This document shows, one piece after another, positions 1 to 7,190 of a stretch of 10,009 nucleotides of DNA. Within the stretch, counting starts at the first letter, position 1, and each line of letters starts with the position of its first letter. The stretch comes from Pedobacter sp. UBA1654. GTDB taxonomy: Bacteria; Bacteroidota; Bacteroidia; Sphingobacteriales; Sphingobacteriaceae. The stretch is taken from contig DCLG01000084.1 of NCBI GenBank assembly GCA_002320935.1, positions 25,146 to 35,154 of the forward strand, written 5' to 3'. The translations under genes were made by a program, and so were the position numbers. Below the pieces are notes generated by a model, which saw nothing but the letters and a program-made list of their open reading frames with translations, was not told where the DNA came from and ran no database searches.

Positions 1-1
1 G

Positions 2-454
2 CTGTCCTATACAAGTGTGCTCACCATGTTTTACAGCACTATAATTGGTCTAAGTTATGCCTGCTATCTGGTGAGCCAGAAAAAAAATGAGGGTTTCGAC
101 AAGTTCCTCATACTAAATTTTCACATCCTGCTGGCGGCATTAATGCTGCTTCCGTTTTTCCCATCATTGGCTGGCGCGATGCCTACATCCTTTGACTTCT
201 ATTTCTATGTAGGAATCATTGCTGTGCTGTATACTATTGTGCCCTTACTGTTAAATCTATTTGCACTGATGGGGATAAGTTCATCCACGGTTGGAATGCT
301 TTTGAACATTAATCCGATCATTGCATTCGTGTTGTCCGGAGTTGTGTATCATGAACCGTTGGGCGCCTTACAAGTATTTGCTTACGGGTTGATCTTCCTG
401 GCCGTAATTGTGTTCAACACCAAACAGATATTCAGATATAGAACTGCTAGTTAA
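2..454 (+). CDS. EamA-family (RarD-like) transporter, C-terminal part
   Basis: This is the C-terminal half of a drug/metabolite-superfamily (EamA) inner-membrane permease. The reading frame is open from base 2 with no stop, so the GTG at 17 and ATG at 26 are internal codons and the true start lies before the window. About 150 residues are visible against roughly 300 for the family. The visible part is a run of hydrophobic helices broken by short polar loops. The stretch around SSSTVGMLLNINPIIAFVLS followed by a GVVYHEPL segment is typical of the second EamA repeat, where a proline in a helix precedes a short loop with Glu. The nearest family feel is RarD, but the substrate cannot be told from sequence. 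The stop overlaps the 3' end of the convergent acyltransferase remnant by 8 bases. Confidence 0.8.
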   Translation: MSYTSVLTMFYSTIIGLSYACYLVSQKKNEGFDKFLILNFHILLAALMLLPFFPSLAGAMPTSFDFYFYVGIIAVLYTIVPLLLNLFALMGISSSTVGMLLNINPIIAFVLSGVVYHEPLGALQVFAYGLIFLAVIVFNTKQIFRYRTAS

Positions 455-791
455 ACGCTTTTTGTCGAGATCCCCAGTTTGTGAGAACCGGGGATATAGT
501 GATCGGTCGTATGGACCAGTACCATGATATCTTCTCTAAGATGATCGCGGTTAGTCCCGGAATGATACGCTGAATTCGTTTTCTATAAAATGTCAGAAGT
601 GAAAAGTTGTCTTTTTCTATACCAGTAGTGATGATTTTAGTCATTAGATAGCCTGAAATCACGTAGAATATATCTACTCCTGAAAAGCCTCCGGCGAAAA
701 AAGGAACCTTGAAATGAAAGAACAGAACAACAAAAACTGCGAATGCGCGAAGTCCGTTAATATCATAACGGAACCCTTGCGTTATAATCAT
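447..791 (-). pseudogene. truncated acyltransferase-3 (OafA/YrhL-like) remnant
   Basis: The 114-codon frame starts like a membrane O-acyltransferase of the acyltransferase-3 family, which usually modifies surface polysaccharides. Residues 7-16 (FRYDINGLRA) are the family's opening motif. His26 in the FFHF segment, the GGFSGVDIFYVISGYLM segment (34-50) and the FYRKRIQRIIPGL segment (68-80) are also family hallmarks. Similarity stops near residue 80-83, about position 545; the last 30 residues look random. Members of the family have 350-650 residues with ten or so helices, so the gene has lost most of its body. Only about 90 bases remain before the convergent transporter gene, so a simple frameshift cannot restore it; a deletion is the better explanation. 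The remnant is probably non-functional, although its start and a promoter-like site are intact. Confidence 0.72.
470..495. repeat. inverted repeat between convergent genes
   Basis: Bases 470-479 and 486-495 can pair as a 10-bp stem with one A-C mismatch, around a 6-base loop. The outer part (ATCCCC with GGGGAT) is perfect. It lies just past the transporter stop, where a bidirectional terminator would be expected. No T-run follows the stem on either strand, so it is not a standard intrinsic terminator. It may be a transcript-end structure or chance. Confidence 0.35.
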
Positions 792-816
792 GAGAGCTTC
801 TAAATTTTTTAAGTTT

Positions 817-824
817 CAAATCTA
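817..824 (-). promoter_or_regulatory. Bacteroidota -7 element for the acyltransferase remnant
   Basis: Read on the minus strand the bases are TAGATTTG, an exact match to the Bacteroidota -7 consensus TAnnTTTG. It lies 25 bases before the ATG at 791, leaving a short leader. The -33 TTG is not perfect; the expected place reads TTTCG. If active, it would still transcribe the truncated gene. Confidence 0.4.
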
Positions 825-841
825 TATATCCCTTACGAAAT

Positions 842-857
842 TTTACCCCGGGTTAAA
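842..857. promoter_or_regulatory. 16-bp palindrome, candidate operator
   Basis: Two halves, TTTACCCC and GGGTTAAA, form an 8+8 dyad with one mismatched pair (846/853) and no spacer. It sits between the divergent acyltransferase remnant and the SNF2 gene, about 18-33 bases upstream of the minus-strand -7 element, where a repressor or activator could act on the -33 region. No regulator gene is present in the window, so binding is inference only. Confidence 0.25.
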
Positions 858-954
858 TCATTGTGTTTTTTTTTGAAAACTAAGTGCAACACTGTGTAAA
901 CCCATGTGCTTTTAAGACCTAAGCAAGTATTACTCAACTATCACTCGCATTAGC

Positions 955-962
955 TATTTTTG
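955..962 (+). promoter_or_regulatory. -7 element before the SNF2 gene
   Basis: TATTTTTG matches the Bacteroidota TAnnTTTG element, and it ends 12 bases before the ATG at 975. No TTG is seen at the expected -33 spacing (about 930-937), so the match is partial. If it is the promoter, the transcript starts around 967-970 with almost no leader. The TTG codon at 960 would then lie inside the promoter, which favours ATG 975 as the start. Confidence 0.4.
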
Positions 963-974
963 CGGCATTACCTT

Positions 975-3881
975 ATGCCAGATCAAGATCCATCATTTCC
1001 TGAACTTAGCAGTCTTAAATCCAGCTTACTGGCCCGGTCGGGCTGGCAGCTTCCCCTGACCGATAAACAGCCAGAAGGGAAGCAGCGCATCCTGGTGTTA
1101 CGGAAACACAAGTACTACACCCATTTGGTCGCCGAGATTTATGAGGCTTCGCTTGGCAGCAATGGCCAACTTAAAAACCCGCTGGTGCTTATTGATCCGC
1201 TTGATTTCATCTGGAAGGTTAATGATCCTGATGAACTAAAATTTTATGCTTCAATCGCGAGATTGCGCAGCAGCTATGATGCTGAGCATACCGAAGCAGA
1301 CATGGAGGGGCTGCGGGCGCTGGTGAAGAATCCACTAGGGCTGGATGTCTACTATCATGATCCCGAAAAATCTACGAACATCAGCCTTAGATCCATCATA
1401 CTTGTTAAGCTCGAAAAGTATAAGCTTGATCTGCGGCTGGAAGTGGTGCTCAGAAAAGCTTTCTATGAGATTACGGCGCGCCTTTACATCGGCGAAAAAG
1501 CCTACAACCTGGATCTGCTGAACATGAAGTTTCAGTATTTTTTACTGTACGATGGTGTAATGCAGTTGATTGATAATCTCGATTACCTGCAGGTAATTGA
1601 AGTGTTTAAGCGTAACAACAACAGGCTCTACTTTCCAGAGGGAGCCTACGACGAGTTTCAGCGAACGATCTTGTCGAAGCTGGAAGGCAAGGTGAAGGTT
1701 AACTATGCGTATTTGAAACCTGCTACTAAAAAGCAACTGCAGGAGAATAATTTCGATACGCGTAATGAAAAACTAATCTATCTATCCGATTCCGGAGATT
1801 ATGTGCTGATCACGCCTGTAATCCGCTATGGAAACGTGGAGGTGCCTGTACTTTCGCAGCAACAGATTTATGCCCTGGATAGTATGGGAATCCCTTTTAC
1901 TGTGCAGCGGGATAAACAAATGGAAGATACTTTCATCAGAATGCTACAGAACCAAAATCCTTTGTTCCTGGAACAAGAAGCTCAGGAGTGTTACCACCTG
2001 CACAAAAAGCGATTTCTTGATGAAGGCTGGTTTTTAAATGCTTTCGCCTACTGGCAGCAGCAGGAAATCAAGGTTTTAGGCTTTAGTGATCTAAAAGACA
2101 ATAAGCTGAATCCCAATACTGCAAAAATATCTATAGAAGTTTTATCTGGTCTGGACTGGTTTGAAACAGGGATTAAGATTAGTTACGGAAAGCAACAGGT
2201 GAGTCTTAAACATCTGGCAAAAGCGCTACGAAACAAAAGTAAGTTTGTAGAGCTTGGTGATGGCACCATGGGTGTTTTGCCGGAGGAATGGATCACAAAG
2301 CTATCTGCTTATCTGGAAGCTGGTGAGGTTGTAGAAGAAGTGGTTCGTACACCGAAAGTAAACATCGGATCCATCGATGCCCTTTACGAAGATGAAATGC
2401 TGGCAGCGCCGCTCCGCAAGGAAATTCAGCGTTTCCGTTCCAAATTGGAACAATTCAATGTAATTGGTCAGATCCAGGTACCGGATACTCTCCAGGGTAC
2501 ACTAAGGCATTACCAGCAGGAAGGTTTGAACTGGTTAAACTTTCTGGATGAATTTGGTTTTGGTGGTTGTCTGGCAGATGATATGGGCCTGGGCAAAACC
2601 ATTCAGGTGATTGCATTTCTGCTGCTGCAAAAGGAAAAATCCGCAACTGCACCAAGTATGATCATCGTCCCGGCAACACTGATCTTTAACTGGGAAGCGG
2701 AAATTAAGAAGTTTGCACCCACACTCCGGGTACATACCATCTATGGGGCAGACCGTGACAAGCATGTAGATTCCTTTACGAACTACGACGTACTACTCAG
2801 CTCTTATGGTACCATATTACAGGATGTACGGTATCTAAAACATTTCAGCTTCAACTACATCTTTCTGGATGAGTCACAAACCATTAAGAACCCCAATTCT
2901 CAACGATATAAAGCAATTGTTTTGCTAAAGTCGCGTAGCAAGGTAATGCTAACGGGTACACCGCTGGAAAACAATACATTCGATCTGTATGCCCAGTTTT
3001 CGCTGGCTTGTCCTGGCTTGCTGGGTACCCGAAAGCATTTCAAAGATCAATATGTAATTCCGATTGATAAATTCAACGACACTCGTAAGGCAAAGGAGCT
3101 GCAGCGGCTGATAAGACCATTTCTGCTGCGCCGAACTAAAAAACAGGTGGCGACAGAGCTGCCGGAGAAAACTGAAATGGTAATCTATTGCGAAATGGGG
3201 GAGGAACAGCGTAAAGTTTATGATTCCTATAAACTCGAGTACCGCAACTACCTGATGTCGCAGAAGTCGGACGAGCTTGCCGGACAAACCATGCACATTC
3301 TAAAGGGTATGACGCTCTTGCGGCAGATCTGTAATTCGCCGGCACTGCTAAGTAATGATGTTTTTTATGGCAATGCATCTGCTAAAATTAATACGCTCAT
3401 GGAACAGATTGATGGGAAATCGGGCGAACATAAGATTCTGGTATTTTCATCATTTGTTGGTATGCTGGATCTGGTCAGGACCGAACTGCAGCAAAGGAAG
3501 ATCGCTTACAGCTACCTGACGGGGCAAACCACGAGGCGAGCGGCTGAAGTGAAGCGTTTTAGCGAAAATGATGAAGTGCGGGTGTTTTTAATTAGCCTGA
3601 AAGCCGGAGGTACAGGCCTGAACTTAACAGAAGCAGATTATGTTTACCTGATAGATCCCTGGTGGAATCCGGCAGCGGAACAGCAGGCGATTGATCGTGC
3701 ATACCGGATCGGGCAGCAAAAACATGTGGTTGCGGTGCGCCTGATCTGTCCGGACACCATAGAGGATAAGATCATGCAATTGCAGCAACGCAAGCAACGA
3801 CTCGTTGAGGACCTGATTAAAACAGAAGGGAATTTGCTGAAAACGCTAAGCAAAACGGAATTGTTAGAATTGTTCAGTTAA
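975..3881 (+). CDS. SNF2/RapA-family DEAD-box ATPase (DNA translocase)
   Basis: A complete 968-residue superfamily-2 ATPase. The N-terminal half (about 1-490) is a poorly conserved accessory region seen in bacterial SNF2 proteins; I see no Cys-rich SWIM zinc motif in it. The ATPase core follows. Motif I is DDMGLGKT with Lys541. Motif II is DESQ at 632-635, the bacterial HepA/RapA form in place of DEAH. Motif III is LTGTPLENN, and the helicase-C part holds KAGGTGLNLTEADYV and the QAIDRAYRIGQ motif with arginine fingers near 908 and 911. Such proteins move along duplex DNA and remodel protein-DNA complexes (RapA recycles RNA polymerase); the specific partner here is unknown. A TTG at 960 would add five residues, but ATG 975 fits the promoter better. 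It ends 27 bases before the DUF4271 gene, so the two may be cotranscribed. Confidence 0.93.
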   Translation: MPDQDPSFPELSSLKSSLLARSGWQLPLTDKQPEGKQRILVLRKHKYYTHLVAEIYEASLGSNGQLKNPLVLIDPLDFIWKVNDPDELKFYASIARLRSSYDAEHTEADMEGLRALVKNPLGLDVYYHDPEKSTNISLRSIILVKLEKYKLDLRLEVVLRKAFYEITARLYIGEKAYNLDLLNMKFQYFLLYDGVMQLIDNLDYLQVIEVFKRNNNRLYFPEGAYDEFQRTILSKLEGKVKVNYAYLKPATKKQLQENNFDTRNEKLIYLSDSGDYVLITPVIRYGNVEVPVLSQQQIYALDSMGIPFTVQRDKQMEDTFIRMLQNQNPLFLEQEAQECYHLHKKRFLDEGWFLNAFAYWQQQEIKVLGFSDLKDNKLNPNTAKISIEVLSGLDWFETGIKISYGKQQVSLKHLAKALRNKSKFVELGDGTMGVLPEEWITKLSAYLEAGEVVEEVVRTPKVNIGSIDALYEDEMLAAPLRKEIQRFRSKLEQFNVIGQIQVPDTLQGTLRHYQQEGLNWLNFLDEFGFGGCLADDMGLGKTIQVIAFLLLQKEKSATAPSMIIVPATLIFNWEAEIKKFAPTLRVHTIYGADRDKHVDSFTNYDVLLSSYGTILQDVRYLKHFSFNYIFLDESQTIKNPNSQRYKAIVLLKSRSKVMLTGTPLENNTFDLYAQFSLACPGLLGTRKHFKDQYVIPIDKFNDTRKAKELQRLIRPFLLRRTKKQVATELPEKTEMVIYCEMGEEQRKVYDSYKLEYRNYLMSQKSDELAGQTMHILKGMTLLRQICNSPALLSNDVFYGNASAKINTLMEQIDGKSGEHKILVFSSFVGMLDLVRTELQQRKIAYSYLTGQTTRRAAEVKRFSENDEVRVFLISLKAGGTGLNLTEADYVYLIDPWWNPAAEQQAIDRAYRIGQQKHVVAVRLICPDTIEDKIMQLQQRKQRLVEDLIKTEGNLLKTLSKTELLELFS

Positions 3882-3896
3882 TAGAAGATTTAAAAT

Positions 3897-3904
3897 TAAA
3901 TTTG
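3897..3904 (+). promoter_or_regulatory. possible internal -7 element before the DUF4271 gene
   Basis: TAAATTTG fits TAnnTTTG and ends 4 bases before the ATG at 3909, so a transcript from it would be leaderless or nearly so. A TTG at 3870-3872 is 24 bases upstream, slightly longer than the usual 17-23. It may be a secondary promoter in the operon or a chance match in AT-rich spacer. Confidence 0.22.
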
Positions 3905-3908
3905 TCCG

Positions 3909-4892
3909 ATGTTCAAATGGTTAATGGCTATTTTCTTGTTTTGTGCGATCGGTACAAATGTAGCTATTGGGCAGGTTGAACAGCCGCAGACTGCTGCAGA
4001 CAGTATAACACGGCCTGTGCCGGTGATCCCAAAGCGGCAACGGGATTCTGCGATGCTTGCAAGACAGAAGTTTGTTGTTGATTCCGTGATGCGGCACACC
4101 TGGCTTATTCCAGATTCCTTGTTGAACCGCTATATCATCATTGATAGCATTTTAAAAGCGAATGTTCGGGTGCTCAAGAAGAATGAGCCCTGGTATGAGC
4201 TGCATGGCATGGGCAAGGCAGAAAGCTTTTACAAGATCGGGAGGCCGGTTCCGAAAGGTGAATCCTGGGTGTTGGGGTTTATGTTGTTTCTCCTGTTGCT
4301 CTTTGGTGTGCTCAGGATCTCATTTCACAAGCAACTGGGTGATATCATTCAGGCTTTCTATAGCAACCGTGTGCTGAACAATCTTTATAAGGAAGATAAT
4401 TTGTTTACTTCCTGGCCTTTTCTGTTTTTGTTTATACAATTTGGCTTCACACTGGGTATGTTTTTATACCTGATTTCGCAATATTATCAAACCTCCTATG
4501 GGGCTGGGGGAGTGCAGTTTTTCGTAACGATTTCGGTGATGATTGTAATTTTATATGCATTGAAGATCTTTGTTCTACGAGGTTTGGGACGTTTATTTAA
4601 CATACAGAAGCTCGTTCACGAGTATATTACCGTGTTATACCTCAGCTATTTTAACATCTCGCTGATCTTCATTCCGCTGGTGGTAGCCTTTGCCTTGGCT
4701 CCACTGCGTTATGGCATGTACTTTATCAGCATTGCAGCCATGTTGCTGACCGTTATTTTTCTTTTTCAGTTTATCCGTGCAGGGTATAATATTTTATCAA
4801 ACAATCGTTTTTCTAAAGTCTATTTATTTTTGTACTTTTGTGCCCTTGAAATTTGCCCTATATTAATAGTAATCAAGGCAATCGGACTATAA
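3909..4892 (+). CDS. DUF4271 domain-containing membrane protein
   Basis: A 327-residue protein that I place in the Bacteroidota family DUF4271, for which I know no function. It starts with a hydrophobic segment (2-21) ending in AIGQ, which reads as a cleavable signal peptide. A polar stretch of about 95 residues follows, rich in Arg, Lys and Asp, probably outside the cytoplasm. It holds two similar DS-containing helical segments (58-60 and 79-81) and the WYELHGMGKAESFYKIGRP segment. Six membrane helices come next, at roughly 118-137, 167-192, 203-223, 240-264, 268-290 and 303-325. No catalytic motif is visible. The gene lies 16 bases before hemD and 27 bases after the SNF2 gene, so an operon is likely. 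Pairing with hemD suggests a link to tetrapyrrole or envelope work, but that is inference. Confidence 0.8.
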   Translation: MFKWLMAIFLFCAIGTNVAIGQVEQPQTAADSITRPVPVIPKRQRDSAMLARQKFVVDSVMRHTWLIPDSLLNRYIIIDSILKANVRVLKKNEPWYELHGMGKAESFYKIGRPVPKGESWVLGFMLFLLLLFGVLRISFHKQLGDIIQAFYSNRVLNNLYKEDNLFTSWPFLFLFIQFGFTLGMFLYLISQYYQTSYGAGGVQFFVTISVMIVILYALKIFVLRGLGRLFNIQKLVHEYITVLYLSYFNISLIFIPLVVAFALAPLRYGMYFISIAAMLLTVIFLFQFIRAGYNILSNNRFSKVYLFLYFCALEICPILIVIKAIGL

Positions 4893-4908
4893 GGATAACC
4901 AGATACAC

Positions 4909-5679
4909 ATGCAAGAAAACAAAGAAGATCGGTTACGTAAAGTAAAGAGTATATTAATCACTTTGCCGAAACCTGAAACAGATAAGTCTCCTTATTTTGA
5001 TTTAGCGAAGAAGTATAACGTGAAGATTGATTTCAGATCATTTATTCATGTTGAAGGTGTAGCCGCCAAGGACTTTAGAAAAGACAAGATTAACCTGGCA
5101 GACTTCACTGCAGTGGTTTTTACGAGTAGAAATGCAGTAGATCATTTCTTTAGGATTTGTGAAGAAATGAGATATGATGTGCCAGCAGATTTAAAGTACT
5201 TCTGTATCTCGGAGTCTACAGCACTATATCTTCAAAAATACATTCAATATCGCAAACGCAAAATCTTTTTTGGCAAGCAAACGGCATCTGATCTGGCTGA
5301 AGTTTTGAAAAAACATGCATCTGAAAAGTTTCTTTATCCTTGCTCAGACGTTGCAACAGAGGATACGATGAACTTTCTTCAAAAAAATGGCTATGATTTT
5401 ACGCCTGCGGTATTGTTCAAAACAGTAGTTAGTGACTTGTCGGATCTAGCAGAAGTTTTCTACGATATCATTGGCTTTTTTAGTCCATCTAGTATACAAT
5501 CTTTGTTCACAAATTTCCCGGAATTTAAACAAAACAATACACGAATTGCCGCATTTGGTGTAAACACGCATCGTGCTGTAACTGAGGCAGGTTTAATTGT
5601 CGACATCGCTGCGCCAAGCCCGGAAGCACCTTCAATGATCATGGCAATAGAAAACTACATCAAGAAGTCGAATAAATAA
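4909..5679 (+). CDS. hemD: uroporphyrinogen-III synthase (HemD family)
   Basis: A 256-residue cytoplasmic protein of the HemD family, close to the usual 240-270. HemD closes hydroxymethylbilane to uroporphyrinogen III with inversion of ring D, on the way to heme, siroheme and cobalamin. The fold has two similar lobes. Family markers in order are SILITLPKPE (14-23, first strand and loop), VVFTSRNAVDHFF (69-81), FLYPCSD (141-147), FFSPSSIQSLF (190-200), AAFGVNTHRAVTEAGL (214-229) and PSPEAPSMIMAI (236-247). Sequence in this family drifts widely and there is no absolutely conserved catalytic residue, so the assignment rests on the order of these motifs. No other heme gene is in the window. The base composition is visibly AT-richer than in the SNF2 gene. 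A 114-base gap separates it from gldK, so it probably ends the upstream operon. Confidence 0.85.
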   Translation: MQENKEDRLRKVKSILITLPKPETDKSPYFDLAKKYNVKIDFRSFIHVEGVAAKDFRKDKINLADFTAVVFTSRNAVDHFFRICEEMRYDVPADLKYFCISESTALYLQKYIQYRKRKIFFGKQTASDLAEVLKKHASEKFLYPCSDVATEDTMNFLQKNGYDFTPAVLFKTVVSDLSDLAEVFYDIIGFFSPSSIQSLFTNFPEFKQNNTRIAAFGVNTHRAVTEAGLIVDIAAPSPEAPSMIMAIENYIKKSNK

Positions 5680-5707
5680 GCTTCTTTTTGGCAGGTTGTT
5701 TGTGTTA

Positions 5708-5739
5708 TTGTTTTTTGATAAAAAGATTTGTTAAGTTTG
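5708..5739 (+). promoter_or_regulatory. promoter candidate for the gldKLMN operon
   Basis: TAAGTTTG at 5732-5739 is an exact TAnnTTTG -7 element. A TTG at 5708-5710 lies 21 bases upstream, inside the 17-23 range known for Flavobacterium -33/-7 spacing. Transcription would start near 5743-5746 and give a leader of about 50 bases before the gldK ATG at 5794. It is the only gap over 100 bases between hemD and gldN, which supports it as the operon promoter. Confidence 0.5.
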
Positions 5740-5793
5740 ATAAGATATACCGACTGCAATAAATCAACAATTAGATCTACTCTTCAGTAACAT

Positions 5794-7146
5794 ATGAAAA
5801 AACTATACTTTGGTTTTATTATTCTAACCATGCTAATGACCAGCTGCGGAAAAGGCGGGCAAGGCGAATTAGTAGGGGTTTACAATAAGAATTTCAAAAA
5901 CAACCGTGTGCCGCTTGGAATGGTATACGTTCCACCGGGCCGCACCTTGATTGGTGGTTCGGATGAAGACATCACCGGCAGTCAGGCCCCGGCAAGCAGA
6001 ATGACTTCCTTCAGTGCGTTCTATATGGATGAAACGGAGATCACCAATGCTGAGTACCGTCAGTTTGTGAACTATGTGCGTGACTCGGTTGCGATCACCA
6101 GTTTAGGTCCTTCTGGTGCCCCGGATTTGTTTATGCCAGCCCCAACGGGTGACGCTGCGAACAATGGTCAGCGAAACATCAACTGGAAGAAAGTTGGTGA
6201 CGGTTCCCGTCTTTGGAGCAATAAAAACGGTGGCTATGCAAGCAAACTTGGGGATATGTATTACAGCGGCGATGATGCTCTATTTGGTAGAGCGGAGCTG
6301 GATGTAAGAAAATTCCGCTACTCGTATAAAGTAGTGAACATGGATCTTGCTGCTAAAGCCAAGAATGATCCTAATGCGAAACGTAGCGACTTTATTGAAA
6401 GTTATGTTGATGCGCCAGATCCAAATAAACCAAATGAATTTCCCTCAGTAAGTGTTTATCCGGATACACTTGTCTGGAAAACAGATTACTCATATTCTCA
6501 GAATGATCCAATGGTTATCGGTTACTTCAACCATCCATCATACGATGAATACCCTGTTGTGGGTGTAACCTGGGAACAAGCTAACGCTTTCTGCGTATGG
6601 CGCACAAGATTGTTTCAGTCGGTAGCTGCAGAACGCAAGCAACCTCACAACTCCCGTTTAAGTTATAGTTTACCTACAGAGGCGCAGTTTGAGTATGCTG
6701 CAAGAGGTGGTAATGTAAAAACTAAATACCCTTGGGGTGGCCCTTACATCCGTAATGCAAAAGGATGTATGCAGGCGAACTTCAAAGTTGGACGTGGTAA
6801 CTACTCTGATGATGGCGGGTTATACACCGTGAACGTACATTCTTATTTCCCGAATGATTATGGTCTGTATAACATGGCTGGAAACGTGTCCGAGTGGACC
6901 CTTACCGCATACAACAAGTCGGCAGGTACCATGTTGCTGGATTTCAACCCGAATTACACTTACGTGGCAAGACCTGATGATAACAAATACCTGAAACGTA
7001 AAGTCGTTAGAGGTGGTTCCTGGAAAGACATTGGCTTTTTCCTTCAAAACTCGGTGGGAACCTATGAATACCAGGACAATGCAACTTCTTACATTGGCTT
7101 CAGATGTGTGGTTTCTTATGCAGGAACTGACATCAACTACAAGTAA
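5794..7146 (+). CDS. gldK: T9SS outer-membrane ring lipoprotein GldK (PorK)
   Basis: A 450-residue lipoprotein of the T9SS. With GldN it builds the periplasmic ring beneath the outer membrane. The signal peptide is MKKLYFGFIILTMLMTSC, with the lipobox LMTSC placing the acylated Cys at 18. The rest is an FGE/sulfatase-modifying-factor fold. VPLGMVYVPPG (39-49) opens it, and FYMDETEITNAEYRQFV (76-92) follows. A long insert (about 100-250) typical of GldK comes next, then PVVGVTWEQANAFC (254-267), LPTEAQFEYAARGG (293-306), GNVSEWT (363-369), RGGSW (406-410) and GFR (435-437). The catalytic Cys pair that active formylglycine enzymes carry after the GGS motif is absent: from 411 to 437 there is no Cys. 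A structural role therefore fits. It is the first gene of the operon, 44 bases before gldL. Confidence 0.95.
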   Translation: MKKLYFGFIILTMLMTSCGKGGQGELVGVYNKNFKNNRVPLGMVYVPPGRTLIGGSDEDITGSQAPASRMTSFSAFYMDETEITNAEYRQFVNYVRDSVAITSLGPSGAPDLFMPAPTGDAANNGQRNINWKKVGDGSRLWSNKNGGYASKLGDMYYSGDDALFGRAELDVRKFRYSYKVVNMDLAAKAKNDPNAKRSDFIESYVDAPDPNKPNEFPSVSVYPDTLVWKTDYSYSQNDPMVIGYFNHPSYDEYPVVGVTWEQANAFCVWRTRLFQSVAAERKQPHNSRLSYSLPTEAQFEYAARGGNVKTKYPWGGPYIRNAKGCMQANFKVGRGNYSDDGGLYTVNVHSYFPNDYGLYNMAGNVSEWTLTAYNKSAGTMLLDFNPNYTYVARPDDNKYLKRKVVRGGSWKDIGFFLQNSVGTYEYQDNATSYIGFRCVVSYAGTDINYK

Positions 7147-7190
7147 AATACATATCTACACAAACAAACATTACCATCTAGAACAACAAC

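Noticed and set aside
481..573. Plus-strand 30-codon frame reading VRTGDIVIGRMDQYH, loosely like a restriction specificity subunit
   Set aside because: It is too short, overlaps the acyltransferase remnant in antisense, and the resemblance is to a short common motif. It is likely chance.
960..974. TTG at 960 as the start of the SNF2 protein
   Set aside because: The codon lies within a TATTTTTG promoter-like element and adds only five residues. ATG 975 follows directly and is the usual start codon.
2535..3378. Several minus-strand open frames of 66-115 codons under the SNF2 gene
   Set aside because: They overlap each other and a clearly conserved coding gene, show no family motif, and are shadows of its codon pattern.
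5662..5689. Possible intrinsic terminator after hemD (AAGAAG/CTTCTT stem followed by Ts)
   Set aside because: The stem has only 6 AT-rich pairs around a 13-base loop, begins inside the gene, and the T-run is short. It is too weak to call.
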